From: Oerskovia flava
GTDB taxonomy: Bacteria; Actinomycetota; Actinomycetes; Actinomycetales; Cellulomonadaceae
Assembly (NCBI RefSeq): GCF_026163685.1
Contig: NZ_JAOXSR010000002.1
Location: forward strand, 124,001 to 188,000
DNA: 64,000 nt
Direction: 5' to 3'
Shown one piece after another: positions 37,735 through 48,198 of the stretch. Position numbers and translations under genes: made by a program. Within the stretch, counting starts at the first letter, position 1; each line of letters opens with the position of its first letter. The notes beneath the pieces were generated by a model. That model saw only the letters and a program-made list of their open reading frames with translations. It did not search any database and was not told where the DNA came from.

Positions 37735-40464
37735 TCAGGGCAGCGGGATCTCCCTCAGCTCGCGACGGGACGTGATCCCGAGCTTGCGGTAGATGCTGCG
37801 GAGGTGTGCCTCGATCGTGCGCGGGCTCAGGAACAGCTGCGCACCCACCTCGCGGGAGCTGGCGCCGGTGGCCACGTGCCTCGCGACCTGCAGCTCTTGA
37901 GCCGTCAGGTCGTCGGTCGACTGCGCCGTGCGCTTGCGTGGGTGCTCACCCGTCGCGCGCAGCTCGTTCGCCGCCCGTGCGGCGAACGCGTGCGCGCCGA
38001 TGCGCGAGAGGAGGTCGTGCGCGATCCGCAGCTCTTCTCGGGCCTGCTGGCGGCGGCCCTCGCGGCGCAGCCATTCCCCGTAGACGAGGTGGGCCCGCGC
38101 TGCCTCGCCGGTCATCCGGGTGGCCTCGAGATGCTCGATCGCGGCGCGATAGTGCGGCTCGGCCGACGGCCCGTCGATCGTCAGCGCCCGAGATCGCGCC
38201 TCCACGCCGCGAGCCCACGGCGTGTCGCACTCGTCCGCCCGATCTCTCAGCTCGTCGAGAGCCCGAGCGGCGCTCTGCGGATCGCCGGCGCGGGTCGCCG
38301 CCTCGATCAGCTCGGCAAGCCCGACGCTGCTCAGCGACAGCGCGACGCACGCGCACGTGATCGTGGCGGCCCGCTGCGCCTTGTCGTACTCGCCGAGGGC
38401 GTTGTGCAGCACGGCCATCGCGTAGGCGGCGAGGCCGACCTCGGCTCCGTCCGGTGGGTTGCCCGGGTTCCGCAGCGTGAGCTCGTGCAGCCTGGCCACC
38501 GTGGCGGCGTCGCCCCGCCACGCCGAGACGATGGTCTCGGCGTGGCGCATCGGCACCCCGCCGGTGGACTCCAGGATCGCGATCGACTGCCCGGCCATCT
38601 CACCGGCACGAGTGAGCTCCCCTGCGAGCGCCAGGACGTTGGCGTGGAAGTTGAGCGCACTGGCGAGTCCGGTGAGCGCGCCGGCCTCGCGCGCCGATCG
38701 GACGTTGGTCTCGGCGAGCCGGTGGGCGAGGTCGTCGTCCAGGATGCCGACGGCGCTGCGCGCTGCGAGCCAGAACCATGACCGGTACTGGTCGCCCTGC
38801 GCGGTGACCGGGGCGGCGTCGCACAGCGACTGCAGTGCGTCTCGCAGCGGGGGAACGCCCTCGGCGAAGCCCCGGATCATCGTCGTCGAGAGAGAGACCA
38901 GCAGTCGGTCGACCGGCCGGACGGCTCGCTCGAGCGAGGTGTCCGCGAGCGCCGCCCTGGCGACGTCGTGCGTCGTCGGGCCGCAGATGACGAGCGCAGC
39001 GTCGAGTGCGTGGAGATGCGTCTCGTGGGCGAGGTCCGCATCGAACGGGGCCATGTCGTCGGCGGCGGCCAGGAGCATCTGCGGAACGTCGGGGTGCCGG
39101 GTCAGGTGGAAGGAGATCTGCGCGCGTAGAAGGGCCAGGCGTGCGCGCTGGAAGTCGTCGAGGGGGCCGGTCTCAGCCGTCGCGAGCAGGTCGAGCGCCG
39201 TGTCTGACGCACCTGCCTCGTGCACGGCGTGCGCGGCCTCGAGTGCGCGCCCTGCTCGTTCGCTCAGGTTCGGCGTCAGCTGCGTCGCTCGCAGCAGGAA
39301 CGCTGCCGCGGCGGCGTACCCTCCGCGTGCTCTGGCTCGGGTGGCCGATCGTTCCAGCTCGGCGGCGACCTGCTCGTCGAACCCGGACGTGGCCTGGGCC
39401 GCGTGCCAGGCCCGGCGATCGGGTTCGGACGCCGGATCGGTGACCGCCGCCAGCGCCGCGTGGGCGCGGCGACGGTCGGGCTGCTCCGCGGCACGGTAGA
39501 CCGCTGACCGCGCGAGGGGATGCCGGAAGCGCACCCGGGTGCCGATCTCGATCAAGCCGGCCGACTCGGCGGGCGCCGCCGACTCGGGAGCGATGCCGGC
39601 ATGGGCGGCGGCACGCCAGAGCAGGGTGGGGTCTCCGGTCGGCTCGGCGGCGGCGACGAGCAGCAGCATCCGGCTCTCGTCGGGGAGCCCGTCCGCCCGG
39701 TTCTGGAACTCCGTCTGCACGCGGCTGGAGACGTCGGAGAGATCGGGCTGCTGGAACCCGCCCGCGAGTCGGACCGGCGAGGTGTGGGAGGGAAGCTCCA
39801 GCAGGGCGAGCGGGTTGCCGCGGGCTTCCGCGATGATCCGGTCCCGCACGTCCTCGTCGAGGGGCACCGGGACGGCGGAGTCCAGCAGCGAACGGGCATC
39901 CGCGTCGCCGAGCCCGCTCAGGCGCAGCTCCGGGAGGCCGGTGAACGCCCTGCCTCCGGTCCCGTCGTCGCGGATGCCGAACACCATCGCCAGCCGTTCG
40001 GCCCCGATCCGGCGCGCGACGAAGGCGAGCACCTCGGTCGAGGCCTGGTCGAGCCACTGGGCGTCGTCGACGAGACACAGCAGACCGTTCTTCTCGGCCG
40101 CCTCGGAGAGCAGCCCGAGGGTCGCCAGGCCCACGAGGAACCTGTCCGGTGCCGCGCCGGCGTCGCGGCCCAGCGCGACGCGGAGCGCCAGCTGCTGAGG
40201 CTCGGGCAGCGCGGGCAGGTGGTCGAGCAGCGGAGCGCACAGCTGGTGCAACCCCGCGTAGGCGAACTGCGTCTCGGCCTCGGCACCGGTTGACGTCTCG
40301 GTGCGGAACCCGAGATCGCCGGCCCTGGTGCGCAGGTGTTCCAGGAGCGCCGTCTTGCCGATGCCGGCCTCGCCGCGCACCACGAGCGCCCCGCTGTGCC
40401 CGACCTTCGCCTCGCTCAGCAGCTGCTCGACCCGGTGGCACTCGCCGTGCCGACCTAGAAGCAA
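37735..40464 (-). CDS. LuxR family LAL-type regulator, paralogue 2
   Basis: The 909-aa protein is collinear with the LuxR protein at 30786: GEAGIGKTALLEH in the first 45 residues, LLCLVDDAQWLDQAS, PEPQQLALRVALGRDAGAAP, then TPR-like helices and a C-terminal HTH (LTAQELQVARHVATGASSRE, LSPRTIEAHLRSIYRKLGI). I chose a TTG start at 40464 because AAGGAGA precedes it at ideal spacing and the protein then begins LLLGRHG exactly as the paralogue. An ATG start at 40617 would run over the divergent promoter. Ligand and targets are unknown. Paralogy with the first regulator suggests duplication within the island. Confidence 0.83.
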   Translation of the reverse strand: MLLGRHGECHRVEQLLSEAKVGHSGALVVRGEAGIGKTALLEHLRTRAGDLGFRTETSTGAEAETQFAYAGLHQLCAPLLDHLPALPEPQQLALRVALGRDAGAAPDRFLVGLATLGLLSEAAEKNGLLCLVDDAQWLDQASTEVLAFVARRIGAERLAMVFGIRDDGTGGRAFTGLPELRLSGLGDADARSLLDSAVPVPLDEDVRDRIIAEARGNPLALLELPSHTSPVRLAGGFQQPDLSDVSSRVQTEFQNRADGLPDESRMLLLVAAAEPTGDPTLLWRAAAHAGIAPESAAPAESAGLIEIGTRVRFRHPLARSAVYRAAEQPDRRRAHAALAAVTDPASEPDRRAWHAAQATSGFDEQVAAELERSATRARARGGYAAAAAFLLRATQLTPNLSERAGRALEAAHAVHEAGASDTALDLLATAETGPLDDFQRARLALLRAQISFHLTRHPDVPQMLLAAADDMAPFDADLAHETHLHALDAALVICGPTTHDVARAALADTSLERAVRPVDRLLVSLSTTMIRGFAEGVPPLRDALQSLCDAAPVTAQGDQYRSWFWLAARSAVGILDDDLAHRLAETNVRSAREAGALTGLASALNFHANVLALAGELTRAGEMAGQSIAILESTGGVPMRHAETIVSAWRGDAATVARLHELTLRNPGNPPDGAEVGLAAYAMAVLHNALGEYDKAQRAATITCACVALSLSSVGLAELIEAATRAGDPQSAARALDELRDRADECDTPWARGVEARSRALTIDGPSAEPHYRAAIEHLEATRMTGEAARAHLVYGEWLRREGRRQQAREELRIAHDLLSRIGAHAFAARAANELRATGEHPRKRTAQSTDDLTAQELQVARHVATGASSREVGAQLFLSPRTIEAHLRSIYRKLGITSRRELREIPLP

Positions 40465-40529
40465 CGGCGGTCTCCTTCTCCTCGCGGAACGGTCTTTGCC
40501 GAACTGTGTGCCTTGCACAGCGATTATGA

Positions 40530-41519
<990 letters not shown>

Positions 41520-41524
41520 TCACC

Positions 41525-41561
41525 GCGGGTGCGGAGGCGACGGCCGGCCCTCCGCACCCGC
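41525..41561 (+). terminator. hairpin between hydrolase and MerR genes
   Basis: GCGGGTGCGGAGG (41525-41537) pairs perfectly with 41549-41561 around an 11-base loop, starting 6 bases after the hydrolase stop and ending 21 bases before the MerR GTG. It may terminate part of the transcription or set the ratio of hydrolase to MerR. Confidence 0.55.
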
Positions 41562-41582
41562 AGAATCACGAAGGAGACGTCC

Positions 41583-42344
41583 GTGGCATGGAGCACGCGC
41601 GAGCTCGCCGAACGAGCCGGGACGACGGTGAACACGATCCGTCACTACCACCGGATCGGTCTGCTCGAGGAGCCGGAGCGCGAGGACAACGGATACAAGC
41701 AGTACGAGGTGCACCATCTCGTGAGCCTTCTGCGCATCCGGCGCCTCGCCGACCTCGGAGTGCCCCTGTCCCAGATCCGTGACGTGCAGGCGGGCAGCGA
41801 CGACACACCGCAGATGCTGCGCGAGCTCGACGCCGAGCTCCAGGAGAGCATCCGCAGGCTGACGAAGGCTCGAGCCGACGTCGCCGCCATCCTGCACGAG
41901 GAGGTCCCGCCCGACACGCCGGCCGGGTTCGAGTCGGTGGCAGGCCGGATGTCCGCGACCGACACCTCCGTCGTCCACATCTACACGCAGCTGTACGACG
42001 AGGCAGCGCTCGCAGACATCCAGAAGATCGCCGAGGACACCGTGGACGTGGCCGCCGATCTCGACCGACTGCCGCCCGATGCCGATGAAGAGACCCAGCG
42101 ACCGCTCGTCGCACGGCTCGCCAAGAGTCTGGCGCGGAACCTCCTCGACTATCCGTGGCTGAATGATCCGGCGGCTCACCTGTCCAAGAGCCGATACGTC
42201 ACGTCGGAGACGATGCTCGAGGCCATCCACGAGCTGTACAACCCGGCACAGCTCGACGTGCTCGGGCGAGCCGTGCAGGTAGCGCGAGAACAGGTGGAGG
42301 AGCTGCAGGAGCGGGGGGAGGGGTCGCAAGGCGACGGGACGTGA
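41583..42344 (+). CDS. MerR family transcriptional regulator, paralogue 2
   Basis: The 253-aa protein is homologous along its length to the MerR protein at 36505: VAWSTRELAERAGTTVNTIR, HYHRIGLLEEPER, GYKQYEVHHLVSLLRIRRL, then ADVAAILHEE, PDTPAGFE, LARNLLDYPWL and ELYNPAQLDVLGRA. The last blocks are shared word for word in part, showing a common C-terminal sensor domain without metal ligands. The GTG start has AAGGAG upstream. It probably controls, with its paralogue, the palindromic promoters in the island. A perfect copy of the palindrome begins at its stop codon. Confidence 0.87.
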   Translation: MAWSTRELAERAGTTVNTIRHYHRIGLLEEPEREDNGYKQYEVHHLVSLLRIRRLADLGVPLSQIRDVQAGSDDTPQMLRELDAELQESIRRLTKARADVAAILHEEVPPDTPAGFESVAGRMSATDTSVVHIYTQLYDEAALADIQKIAEDTVDVAADLDRLPPDADEETQRPLVARLAKSLARNLLDYPWLNDPAAHLSKSRYVTSETMLEAIHELYNPAQLDVLGRAVQVAREQVEELQERGEGSQGDGT

Positions 42345-42364
42345 CCGTGTCGTGAGAACACGGT
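42344..42364 (+). promoter_or_regulatory. perfect copy of the MerR-type palindrome after the second MerR gene (site 8)
   Basis: ACCGTGT-N7-ACACGGT is a perfect inverted repeat, preceded by GTGACC in the -35 position on the plus strand. No convincing gene follows for more than a kilobase, so the original target may have been lost when the island end decayed. Confidence 0.55.
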
Positions 42365-42582
42365 GCAGGCCGCCGGCTCAGCCGGACTCCGGCACCAGCG
42401 CCGGGGAGTGCAGACGGTCCTGGCGGCAATGCGCCCAGCAACGCGCGAACCGCTGCTCGACCGGTTGACCGCGACATCCCGTGGACGAGCCCGGTGATCG
42501 TGCGAGCCGAAGAGCTCAAGGACGGAAACTGGGGCGCGGGAGCGACCGCGAAGGCCGTAGCTCGCAGCGTGACTTCCCACAT

Positions 42583-42618
42583 CGTCGGGAACTTCGTCGT
42601 CGTCGGGAACTTCGTCGT
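42583..42618. repeat. two tandem copies of an 18-bp unit
   Basis: The unit CGTCGGGAACTTCGTCGT occurs twice in direct succession. It lies in non-coding sequence after the second MerR gene; a role is not evident. Confidence 0.7.
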
Positions 42619-42909
42619 CGCAGCCGCAACCCTGCCTCGCACCCAGCGCGACCGCGCACGGGCATGCCTTCGCGAGAAGGTCTGGGGTGCCTGAGTGGGT
42701 TTTGGTGCGCGACAAGGTTGTGTCGTGGTGGTGAGTCAGGACGAACTCGACCACGGGTGCCAGGGTCGCGGCGGGTGAGGTGTGGGAGCGCCTACCAGCC
42801 TAGCCTTGGTCATGATCGATCATCGCGACCCGATAGTGATGCTGATGTCGTGAGACATGGTGTCCGGGATGTCGTGGGACACCTGTCCGGGATGTGCTGA
42901 GCCAGGGCA

Positions 42910-42949
42910 CTGTCAGCCCGACCGTGTGATGTCTCAGGACATCGAGGAC
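42910..42949. repeat. right copy of the 40-bp direct repeat (candidate attR)
   Basis: This copy of the tRNA-Pro 3' end and its downstream sequence matches 29487-29526 with one mismatch. The following terminator arm is degenerate here (the hairpin is destroyed), so the copy at the tRNA is the functional one. It marks the far end of a 13.4-kb segment that lacks a recognisable integrase. Confidence 0.6.
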
Positions 42950-42969
42950 CGCCAACCCCCCGTTCTGTA

Positions 42970-43112
42970 GGTCCGGATTTCTGCTGGTCGGGTCGGTGTG
43001 GGTGGCCGGTGGGTTGGTCGTCCCGAGGGGGGTTGAGGGTGAGCTATCGCAGGATCTCTCCGGTGGCGGCGTTGATGATACGGATGTTGAGGTCGTGGAC
43101 GAGTAGCAGGGA
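42970..43112 (-). pseudogene. C-terminal remnant of an IS481-type transposase
   Basis: Translated on the minus strand the stretch reads SLLLVHDLNIRIINAATGEI then LR, a TAG stop (43046-43044), and LTLNPPRDDQPTGHP. This resembles the C-terminal tail of actinobacterial IS481-family transposases. The N-terminal catalytic part is absent and an in-frame nonsense codon is present, so it is a decayed fragment. Confidence 0.6.
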
Positions 43113-43186
43113 GGAGCCTGACCCGGTATCCCGCACACCTGGTCTGTGGCGATCAACGCCTCAGACCAGGCGTCCGGGAAAGTGGG

Positions 43187-43540
43187 TCAGGCTCCGATGT
43201 CCCAGCAGATCCGGCGGGCGGCCTTCCACGGTTTCCATGCCCCGTAGACCCGGGTAGTTCTCCACCCACGGTGCCCGGACCACCGGCCGAACCATGGCAT
43301 CAAGTAGCGCACGGGCCGACGGTCGGTGCGTCCTGACGGCGTATTGGGAACTCGGAACCACCAGTAGTTCCGCCCGGACAAGGCGGCGCAGATGGACTTG
43401 ACCCGAGCTTTCTGCCCTCGATGACCTCGTGCCGGTTGGCCTCGATGAACGCCGTTCCACTTGTGCTCGGGCTCGGGCTCCGTCCCGAAGAAGTTCGCGA
43501 ACCCCCAAGAACGCCAGGGCGGTTCAATACGGATCGCCAC
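43187..43540 (-). CDS. uncharacterised Trp/Arg-rich reading frame
   Basis: A 117-codon frame from GTG at 43540 encodes a very basic, Trp-rich sequence (PPWRSWGFANFFGTEPEPEH, YWWFRVPNTPSGRTDRR). There is no good ribosome-binding site and no family is recognised. It may be a remnant of a mobile gene or a chance frame. Confidence 0.25.
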   Translation of the reverse strand: MAIRIEPPWRSWGFANFFGTEPEPEHKWNGVHRGQPARGHRGQKARVKSICAALSGRNYWWFRVPNTPSGRTDRRPVRYLMPWFGRWSGHRGWRTTRVYGAWKPWKAARRICWDIGA

Positions 43541-43692
43541 AGGTCATCCGAACCTGGCCAGGGGTAGAGTGCTGTCGCCCGCTGAGACACGCGCGATGAC
43601 AACCGCACCTGTGAGCTCCGTCTGGTTCGGGGTAGCTGGCGATCGCGTGATCAGTTCGGACGAGCAGGCTGCAGAAGGGGCGGCGTCACACC

Positions 43693-46600
43693 ATGGTGCC
43701 AATGGAGGATGCTGAGCAAGCGCATACGACGGCGCTGCGCAAGAGTAGCGCTGGCGGCGGGGTCGCCGACAAGCTGGGAAACAAGTACGAGTTGTCCTGG
43801 GCCGTGCACCATGCCTTGCGGTGCATCCAAGACGAGCGGTGCGCCATCACCCTCGAAGACCTCGATCCAGATCTGGCCGATGGTTCTGAGTTCACCTTCG
43901 TTGACGAGAACGGCTCCGTCGCCGTCACGCAGGTCAAGCGCCAGCACAGCATCAACGATCATTGGACGATTGCAGCACTGCGCAGTCGCGGCATCTTCGC
44001 GGCTGCAGCGCGGCACGTCACGGCCGGCCGCGAGTATCACTTCAGCTCAATGACCCCGTGCGGGTCGCTACGCGTGCTTAGCGAGTGGGCTCGGCAGTCC
44101 ACCGATGTTCAGCAATTCATGACTCGCCAGCTAACCAAACAGTTGAGCCCAGTATTCGATGAGCTTTCAGCTAGCGAGATCTTCGGCGATGCGGAGGATG
44201 CTTGGCGAGTGCTTCGTGGCATGTGGTTCGAGATCGGTGACGAACAACAACTCGCTAGGACGAACGCCATGCTCGCCGCGACGGTGCTGGAGGGGGCCGC
44301 AGAGTCGCTGCAACCCGTAGCGGTCGGGGCGGTGCTGCTGGATAGCCTCCGCCGGCGACTGACGAGGCGCGAATTGCTTGAGGGGCTGGCTCGCCACGGA
44401 ATTTGCGCCCGCCACGCAACAGCGAAACGAACCGCTCATGATGAGGTACGATCCACAACCACAAGTTGGCGACGTACCGTGGAGCGGGAGTTGCTTAGAC
44501 CGGTTATCCCGCGCACAGAGTCCGCTGAACTCATCGAACTTATGAGCAAGACGCGCTTGGCGCTGGTGGTCGGCACCGGCGGCGGCGGCAAGAGCTCGGT
44601 CGTCTATCAGGCCGCGAGTGGCCTGGAGTCGAAAGGCGCCGAAGTTCTCGCCTTCCGTCTCGACCGTCGCGGGGCGTATAACTCGACAGCCGAGTTGGGA
44701 TCGCAGCTCGGTTTGACTAGTTCCCCGGTTGCCTCACTGCGGATGGCAGCCGATGGCCGCGGCGCTTTCCTGATCATCGATCAGCTCGACGCTGTGTCAC
44801 TCGCGTCGGGACGACTTTCGGAACGCTACGACGTGATTGAGGATTTGATCGATGAAGCTATGGCGGTCGAAGGCGTACGGGTCATTCTGGCGTGCCGCCT
44901 CTTCGATGTAGAGAACGATCACCGCATTCGCAAGCTCGATGCTCGGACCGACGTTGAGCGACTTACCGTCAAGTCGCTGCCCGATGAGGCCGTCACTGCG
45001 GCCGTAGAGGCGATGGGTCTCGACGCCACGGCGCTCACGTCGTCGCAACGGGAACTGCTGAAGTCGCCGCTAAACCTCGTGCTTTTCGAAACCGTCGCGA
45101 GGCAACAGGGAGCGCTCAGCTTTACCTCACGTGGGTCGCTATTCGAGGCTTTCTGGCAGCGCAAGCGCCAGACTATCAAAGACTACCGCCCAGAGGTTCG
45201 TTTTAATGACGTGCTGGCGCGCGTTGCGAACGCCGCAAGCGATCAGCAGGCGCTTTCGGTCGCCATCGAAATTCTCGACCCCGACGACTACATTAGTGAC
45301 GCTCATGTACTGGCGTCTGAGCAGGTCCTGGCTATCGACGGCGACCGGGTTTCTTTCTTCCATGAAACCTTCTTCGATTACACCTTCGCGCGCCAGTGGC
45401 TGTCGCGGCGTCAGTCAATGGCAGAATTTCTCTGTGCACACGAGCAAGAGCTGTTCCGACGGGCGCAGGTGCGTCAGATTCTTGAACTGCTACGTGAGCG
45501 TGATCCAGCGCGTTTCCGCACTGAAGTCGAGGCGGTTCTGAGCGAGCCAGCAATCCGTTTCCACATCAAAGAGACGGTCATGATCGTTTTCGCCACCGTG
45601 AAGGCACCGACGGACGAAGATCTCGGCCTCGTTCTTCGAATCAGCGAGCTCGACACCACGCTGGCCAGTCGTCTGTGGCAACAGATTGCCCGCCCCAGTT
45701 GGTTCGACGTGCTTCACGACAGCGGACTCATCGAGACATGGCTCGACAGCACCGATCAGACGCTGCGCGAACGAGGCGTCACCTGGCTGGCAAGCGCCGG
45801 AGTTGAACGTGACGCAGTGGTGTCGGAAGTTCTTACAGCGAGACGGGGGGCCCCAGAATACCTGATGTGGGTGCGAAGGCTCACGCAGCGTGCTGACATG
45901 CACAAGAGCCGGCCCATATTCAACCTTCTACTGAATGCGGTACGATCGGGAGACTTCGACCCGGGGGATCGAAACCTGTGGCTGTCGACCCACAAGTTCG
46001 CTGAACATAGGCCGCTTTGGGCGATTGAATTGCTGAGTGCATGCTTCATCGAAAGCCCGTCGGCGCTCGTTACGGACGAAAAAGGTAAAGTCGGCATTCT
46101 CGGTCTGCGCGATTATGGTGCAGCAGCTCTCATTAAAGTGTCGAGCGAGTTGGAGCCTCGGGTATTTGCTGAAACCGTAGTGCCACATCTGCTCGCCGTT
46201 ATGCAGGCGACTTCCCTAGAGCGGCGCCACGACGGCCTGCTCTACGACCAGCACTTCAGCCTCCGGCTGCGATCGGAGGCAGGTTTTGACAACGTTGATG
46301 ACGCACTCTACAACGGTGCGGCGGATGCACTCGCAAGTTGGGTGTTGACTACTCCAGCGTCGACCGAGGCGCTGCTTCGGACTCTCGCTGCAAGCGAGTA
46401 CGACTCCGCTCAAGCCTTGCTGTTTCGCGCGCTCATCGCCGGTGCAGGACACTTCACCGATTGGGCAGCGGAGTTGATCCTCGAAGGTGACAGCCGTCTT
46501 GAAAGTGGTTGTCTCTCAGATGGCCATTGGCTATCTAGAGAAGTTGTCCAGGCTGTCGCGCCGCTTGTCTCCGACGAGGTCCACTCCCGCCTTGAGGACA

Positions 46601-48198
46601 AATTTCGAGACCTTCGCAACTCATGCGAACGTTTCCGCTCGTTCGGCTACACTGCTTTCAAGTTCTTGTCCGCACTCGAGCACGACCGGCTTAGCCCGGC
46701 GGGCACACGGCGACTTGCTGAGTACCAGAGGAAATTCGGAATGGATGTTCCTCCGCCACCGACCGGCATCATCACCTATACGGTCAGCTCTCCGATCAGC
46801 GACACGGCGACCGCCAGGATGTCTAACAAGCAATGGCTTCGAGCAATGGCCAAACACGACACTGACGACCGCGATTGGGACACATCGGCCGGTGGTGCCC
46901 GCGAACTCTCGCAGATGCTTAGGAAGCGCACCGCCGAGGATCCGCTACGGTTTGCCGGCCTAGTTATGCAGATGACTGCAATGACGAACACGGCCTATCT
47001 CGGTGCCATCCTGTGGGGCTTCGGCGAGGCCACTATCCCGACCAGCGCACTGCCAGCGGTGTTTGATGCCATCCGGCACATCATGAGCTTGGGGCTGACT
47101 GAGTGCGATCGCTGGCTCGGGTGGTCGGTGCGAGGTGTCCTCGATGACACACCTCTTGACATCGTCGAAATAGTCCGGGAGCGTGCCCTGCATGCGCCAG
47201 ACCCGAAGGACAACTCACCAGTCTTTACGGGCCACGGTGACGACCGTCCCGGTCGTGACCTGCGCCAGAACGGCATAAACACTGCACGAGGGAGCCTTGC
47301 CGAGGCGCTTGGTGACCTCCTACTTCATGACGCGGATGGCGAGCGCACCGCGGCGGTTCGTCCTCACCTGGTAGTGCTCGCCAGTGATCCGGTCCTCAGC
47401 GTCCGGACCTGTGTCGCCCACACGATCGCTGCCTGCCTTCGACATGCACGGCCTACGGCGTACGAGGCGTTCGAATGCCTCATCGATGCTGACGACGTCC
47501 TGCTTGCCTCCAACCTTGTCGTCAAGCTGATGATGTACATCGGGAATGTCGACCCGGAACGAATCGACCCGGTGATCAACCGGATGCTCGAGTCAGCGGA
47601 CCGGGAGGTAAGGCATGCGGGCGGCAGCATGGCCGCGTTCGCGGCGCTTCAGTGGGAGCGTCCGCAGCTGATGGAACGAGCACTCGCAGGTGGCATCGAG
47701 GTTCGGACAGGCGCGGCTACCGTTTGCAGCGCTAGGGTGGCTCTCGCCGCCAACTCAGAACTCGTCTTCGCCGCGTTGCGCCAACTCATGCGCGATGATG
47801 ACGACGAAGTCCGCAAGGCAGTGGGTGAGCTCGCAATCCACCTCAGAGGGAAGAGCCTGCGTTCATTCGCCAGTTTCCTTTCGGACCTGATCGCATCGCC
47901 GAGCTTCGTCCACGCGACCCCGCAATTGCTGATTGCTTTGCAAGAGGCCCCCGACAAGGTCGACGACCTGGCTGATCTCGCCGCGCACCGCTTCCTCGAC
48001 ATCTACGGCAGCGACGTTGCGGACATCCGGACCGGGGCAGCTGGCGACGCGCATTACATCTCGGACCTGATCGTTCGAGGTCTGGCACAGACCCGCGACA
48101 AGGTGCGCGTATCGGCGCTGCTCGACATTCTCGATCGTCTGGTCGAACTCGGTGTCTATGGAGTCAACCAGGCGGTCGAGGATGCTGAACGCCGCTAG
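43693..48198 (+). CDS. probable anti-phage STAND ATPase with N-terminal Cap4/DUF4297-like nuclease domain
   Basis: The 1,501-aa protein has three regions. Residues ~20-140 resemble the Cap4/DUF4297 PD-(D/E)XK nuclease group: GNKYELSWAVHHAL, ITLEDLDPDL and VAVTQVKRQ with the Q-x-K motif. Residues ~285-520 form a P-loop NTPase with Walker A VGTGGGGKSS (~293-302), Walker B GAFLIIDQLD (~357-366) and VILACRLFD. The remaining ~950 residues are helical, HEAT/ARM-like, ending with AALRQLMRDDDDEVRKAVGEL. This nuclease-STAND-repeat order is that of Avs-type sensors that detect phage proteins and then cut DNA. GC content is visibly lower than in the neighbours, pointing to horizontal transfer. The start could also be ATG at 43702. 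Alternative: an unrelated NTPase. Confidence 0.7.
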   Translation: MVPMEDAEQAHTTALRKSSAGGGVADKLGNKYELSWAVHHALRCIQDERCAITLEDLDPDLADGSEFTFVDENGSVAVTQVKRQHSINDHWTIAALRSRGIFAAAARHVTAGREYHFSSMTPCGSLRVLSEWARQSTDVQQFMTRQLTKQLSPVFDELSASEIFGDAEDAWRVLRGMWFEIGDEQQLARTNAMLAATVLEGAAESLQPVAVGAVLLDSLRRRLTRRELLEGLARHGICARHATAKRTAHDEVRSTTTSWRRTVERELLRPVIPRTESAELIELMSKTRLALVVGTGGGGKSSVVYQAASGLESKGAEVLAFRLDRRGAYNSTAELGSQLGLTSSPVASLRMAADGRGAFLIIDQLDAVSLASGRLSERYDVIEDLIDEAMAVEGVRVILACRLFDVENDHRIRKLDARTDVERLTVKSLPDEAVTAAVEAMGLDATALTSSQRELLKSPLNLVLFETVARQQGALSFTSRGSLFEAFWQRKRQTIKDYRPEVRFNDVLARVANAASDQQALSVAIEILDPDDYISDAHVLASEQVLAIDGDRVSFFHETFFDYTFARQWLSRRQSMAEFLCAHEQELFRRAQVRQILELLRERDPARFRTEVEAVLSEPAIRFHIKETVMIVFATVKAPTDEDLGLVLRISELDTTLASRLWQQIARPSWFDVLHDSGLIETWLDSTDQTLRERGVTWLASAGVERDAVVSEVLTARRGAPEYLMWVRRLTQRADMHKSRPIFNLLLNAVRSGDFDPGDRNLWLSTHKFAEHRPLWAIELLSACFIESPSALVTDEKGKVGILGLRDYGAAALIKVSSELEPRVFAETVVPHLLAVMQATSLERRHDGLLYDQHFSLRLRSEAGFDNVDDALYNGAADALASWVLTTPASTEALLRTLAASEYDSAQALLFRALIAGAGHFTDWAAELILEGDSRLESGCLSDGHWLSREVVQAVAPLVSDEVHSRLEDKFRDLRNSCERFRSFGYTAFKFLSALEHDRLSPAGTRRLAEYQRKFGMDVPPPPTGIITYTVSSPISDTATARMSNKQWLRAMAKHDTDDRDWDTSAGGARELSQMLRKRTAEDPLRFAGLVMQMTAMTNTAYLGAILWGFGEATIPTSALPAVFDAIRHIMSLGLTECDRWLGWSVRGVLDDTPLDIVEIVRERALHAPDPKDNSPVFTGHGDDRPGRDLRQNGINTARGSLAEALGDLLLHDADGERTAAVRPHLVVLASDPVLSVRTCVAHTIAACLRHARPTAYEAFECLIDADDVLLASNLVVKLMMYIGNVDPERIDPVINRMLESADREVRHAGGSMAAFAALQWERPQLMERALAGGIEVRTGAATVCSARVALAANSELVFAALRQLMRDDDDEVRKAVGELAIHLRGKSLRSFASFLSDLIASPSFVHATPQLLIALQEAPDKVDDLADLAAHRFLDIYGSDVADIRTGAAGDAHYISDLIVRGLAQTRDKVRVSALLDILDRLVELGVYGVNQAVEDAERR

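Larger units (their letters stand above)
42365..43692. other. gene-poor junction between island and defence gene
   Basis: About 1.3 kb holds no convincing intact gene. It contains an 18-bp tandem repeat, the right copy of the 40-bp direct repeat, a fragment of an IS481-type transposase, and one weak minus-strand reading frame. TAGAGT at 43565-43570 could be a -10 element for a transcript toward the STAND gene. The mixture of broken elements indicates repeated insertion and deletion. Confidence 0.6.

Noticed and set aside
42494-42694. A 66-codon plus-strand frame after site 8
   Set aside because: It has no ribosome-binding site, spans the 18-bp tandem repeat and resembles no protein.
42905-43160. 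The 42.9-kb repeat as only the end of an IS481 element
   Set aside because: The repeat includes 12 bases of the tRNA and lies outside the recognisable transposase tail, so an att-type origin explains it better, though the IS remnant next to it leaves some doubt.
43693-48198. STAND gene as a pseudogene because of the IS at its end
   Set aside because: The frame is uninterrupted and the stop codon is re-created at the insertion point.
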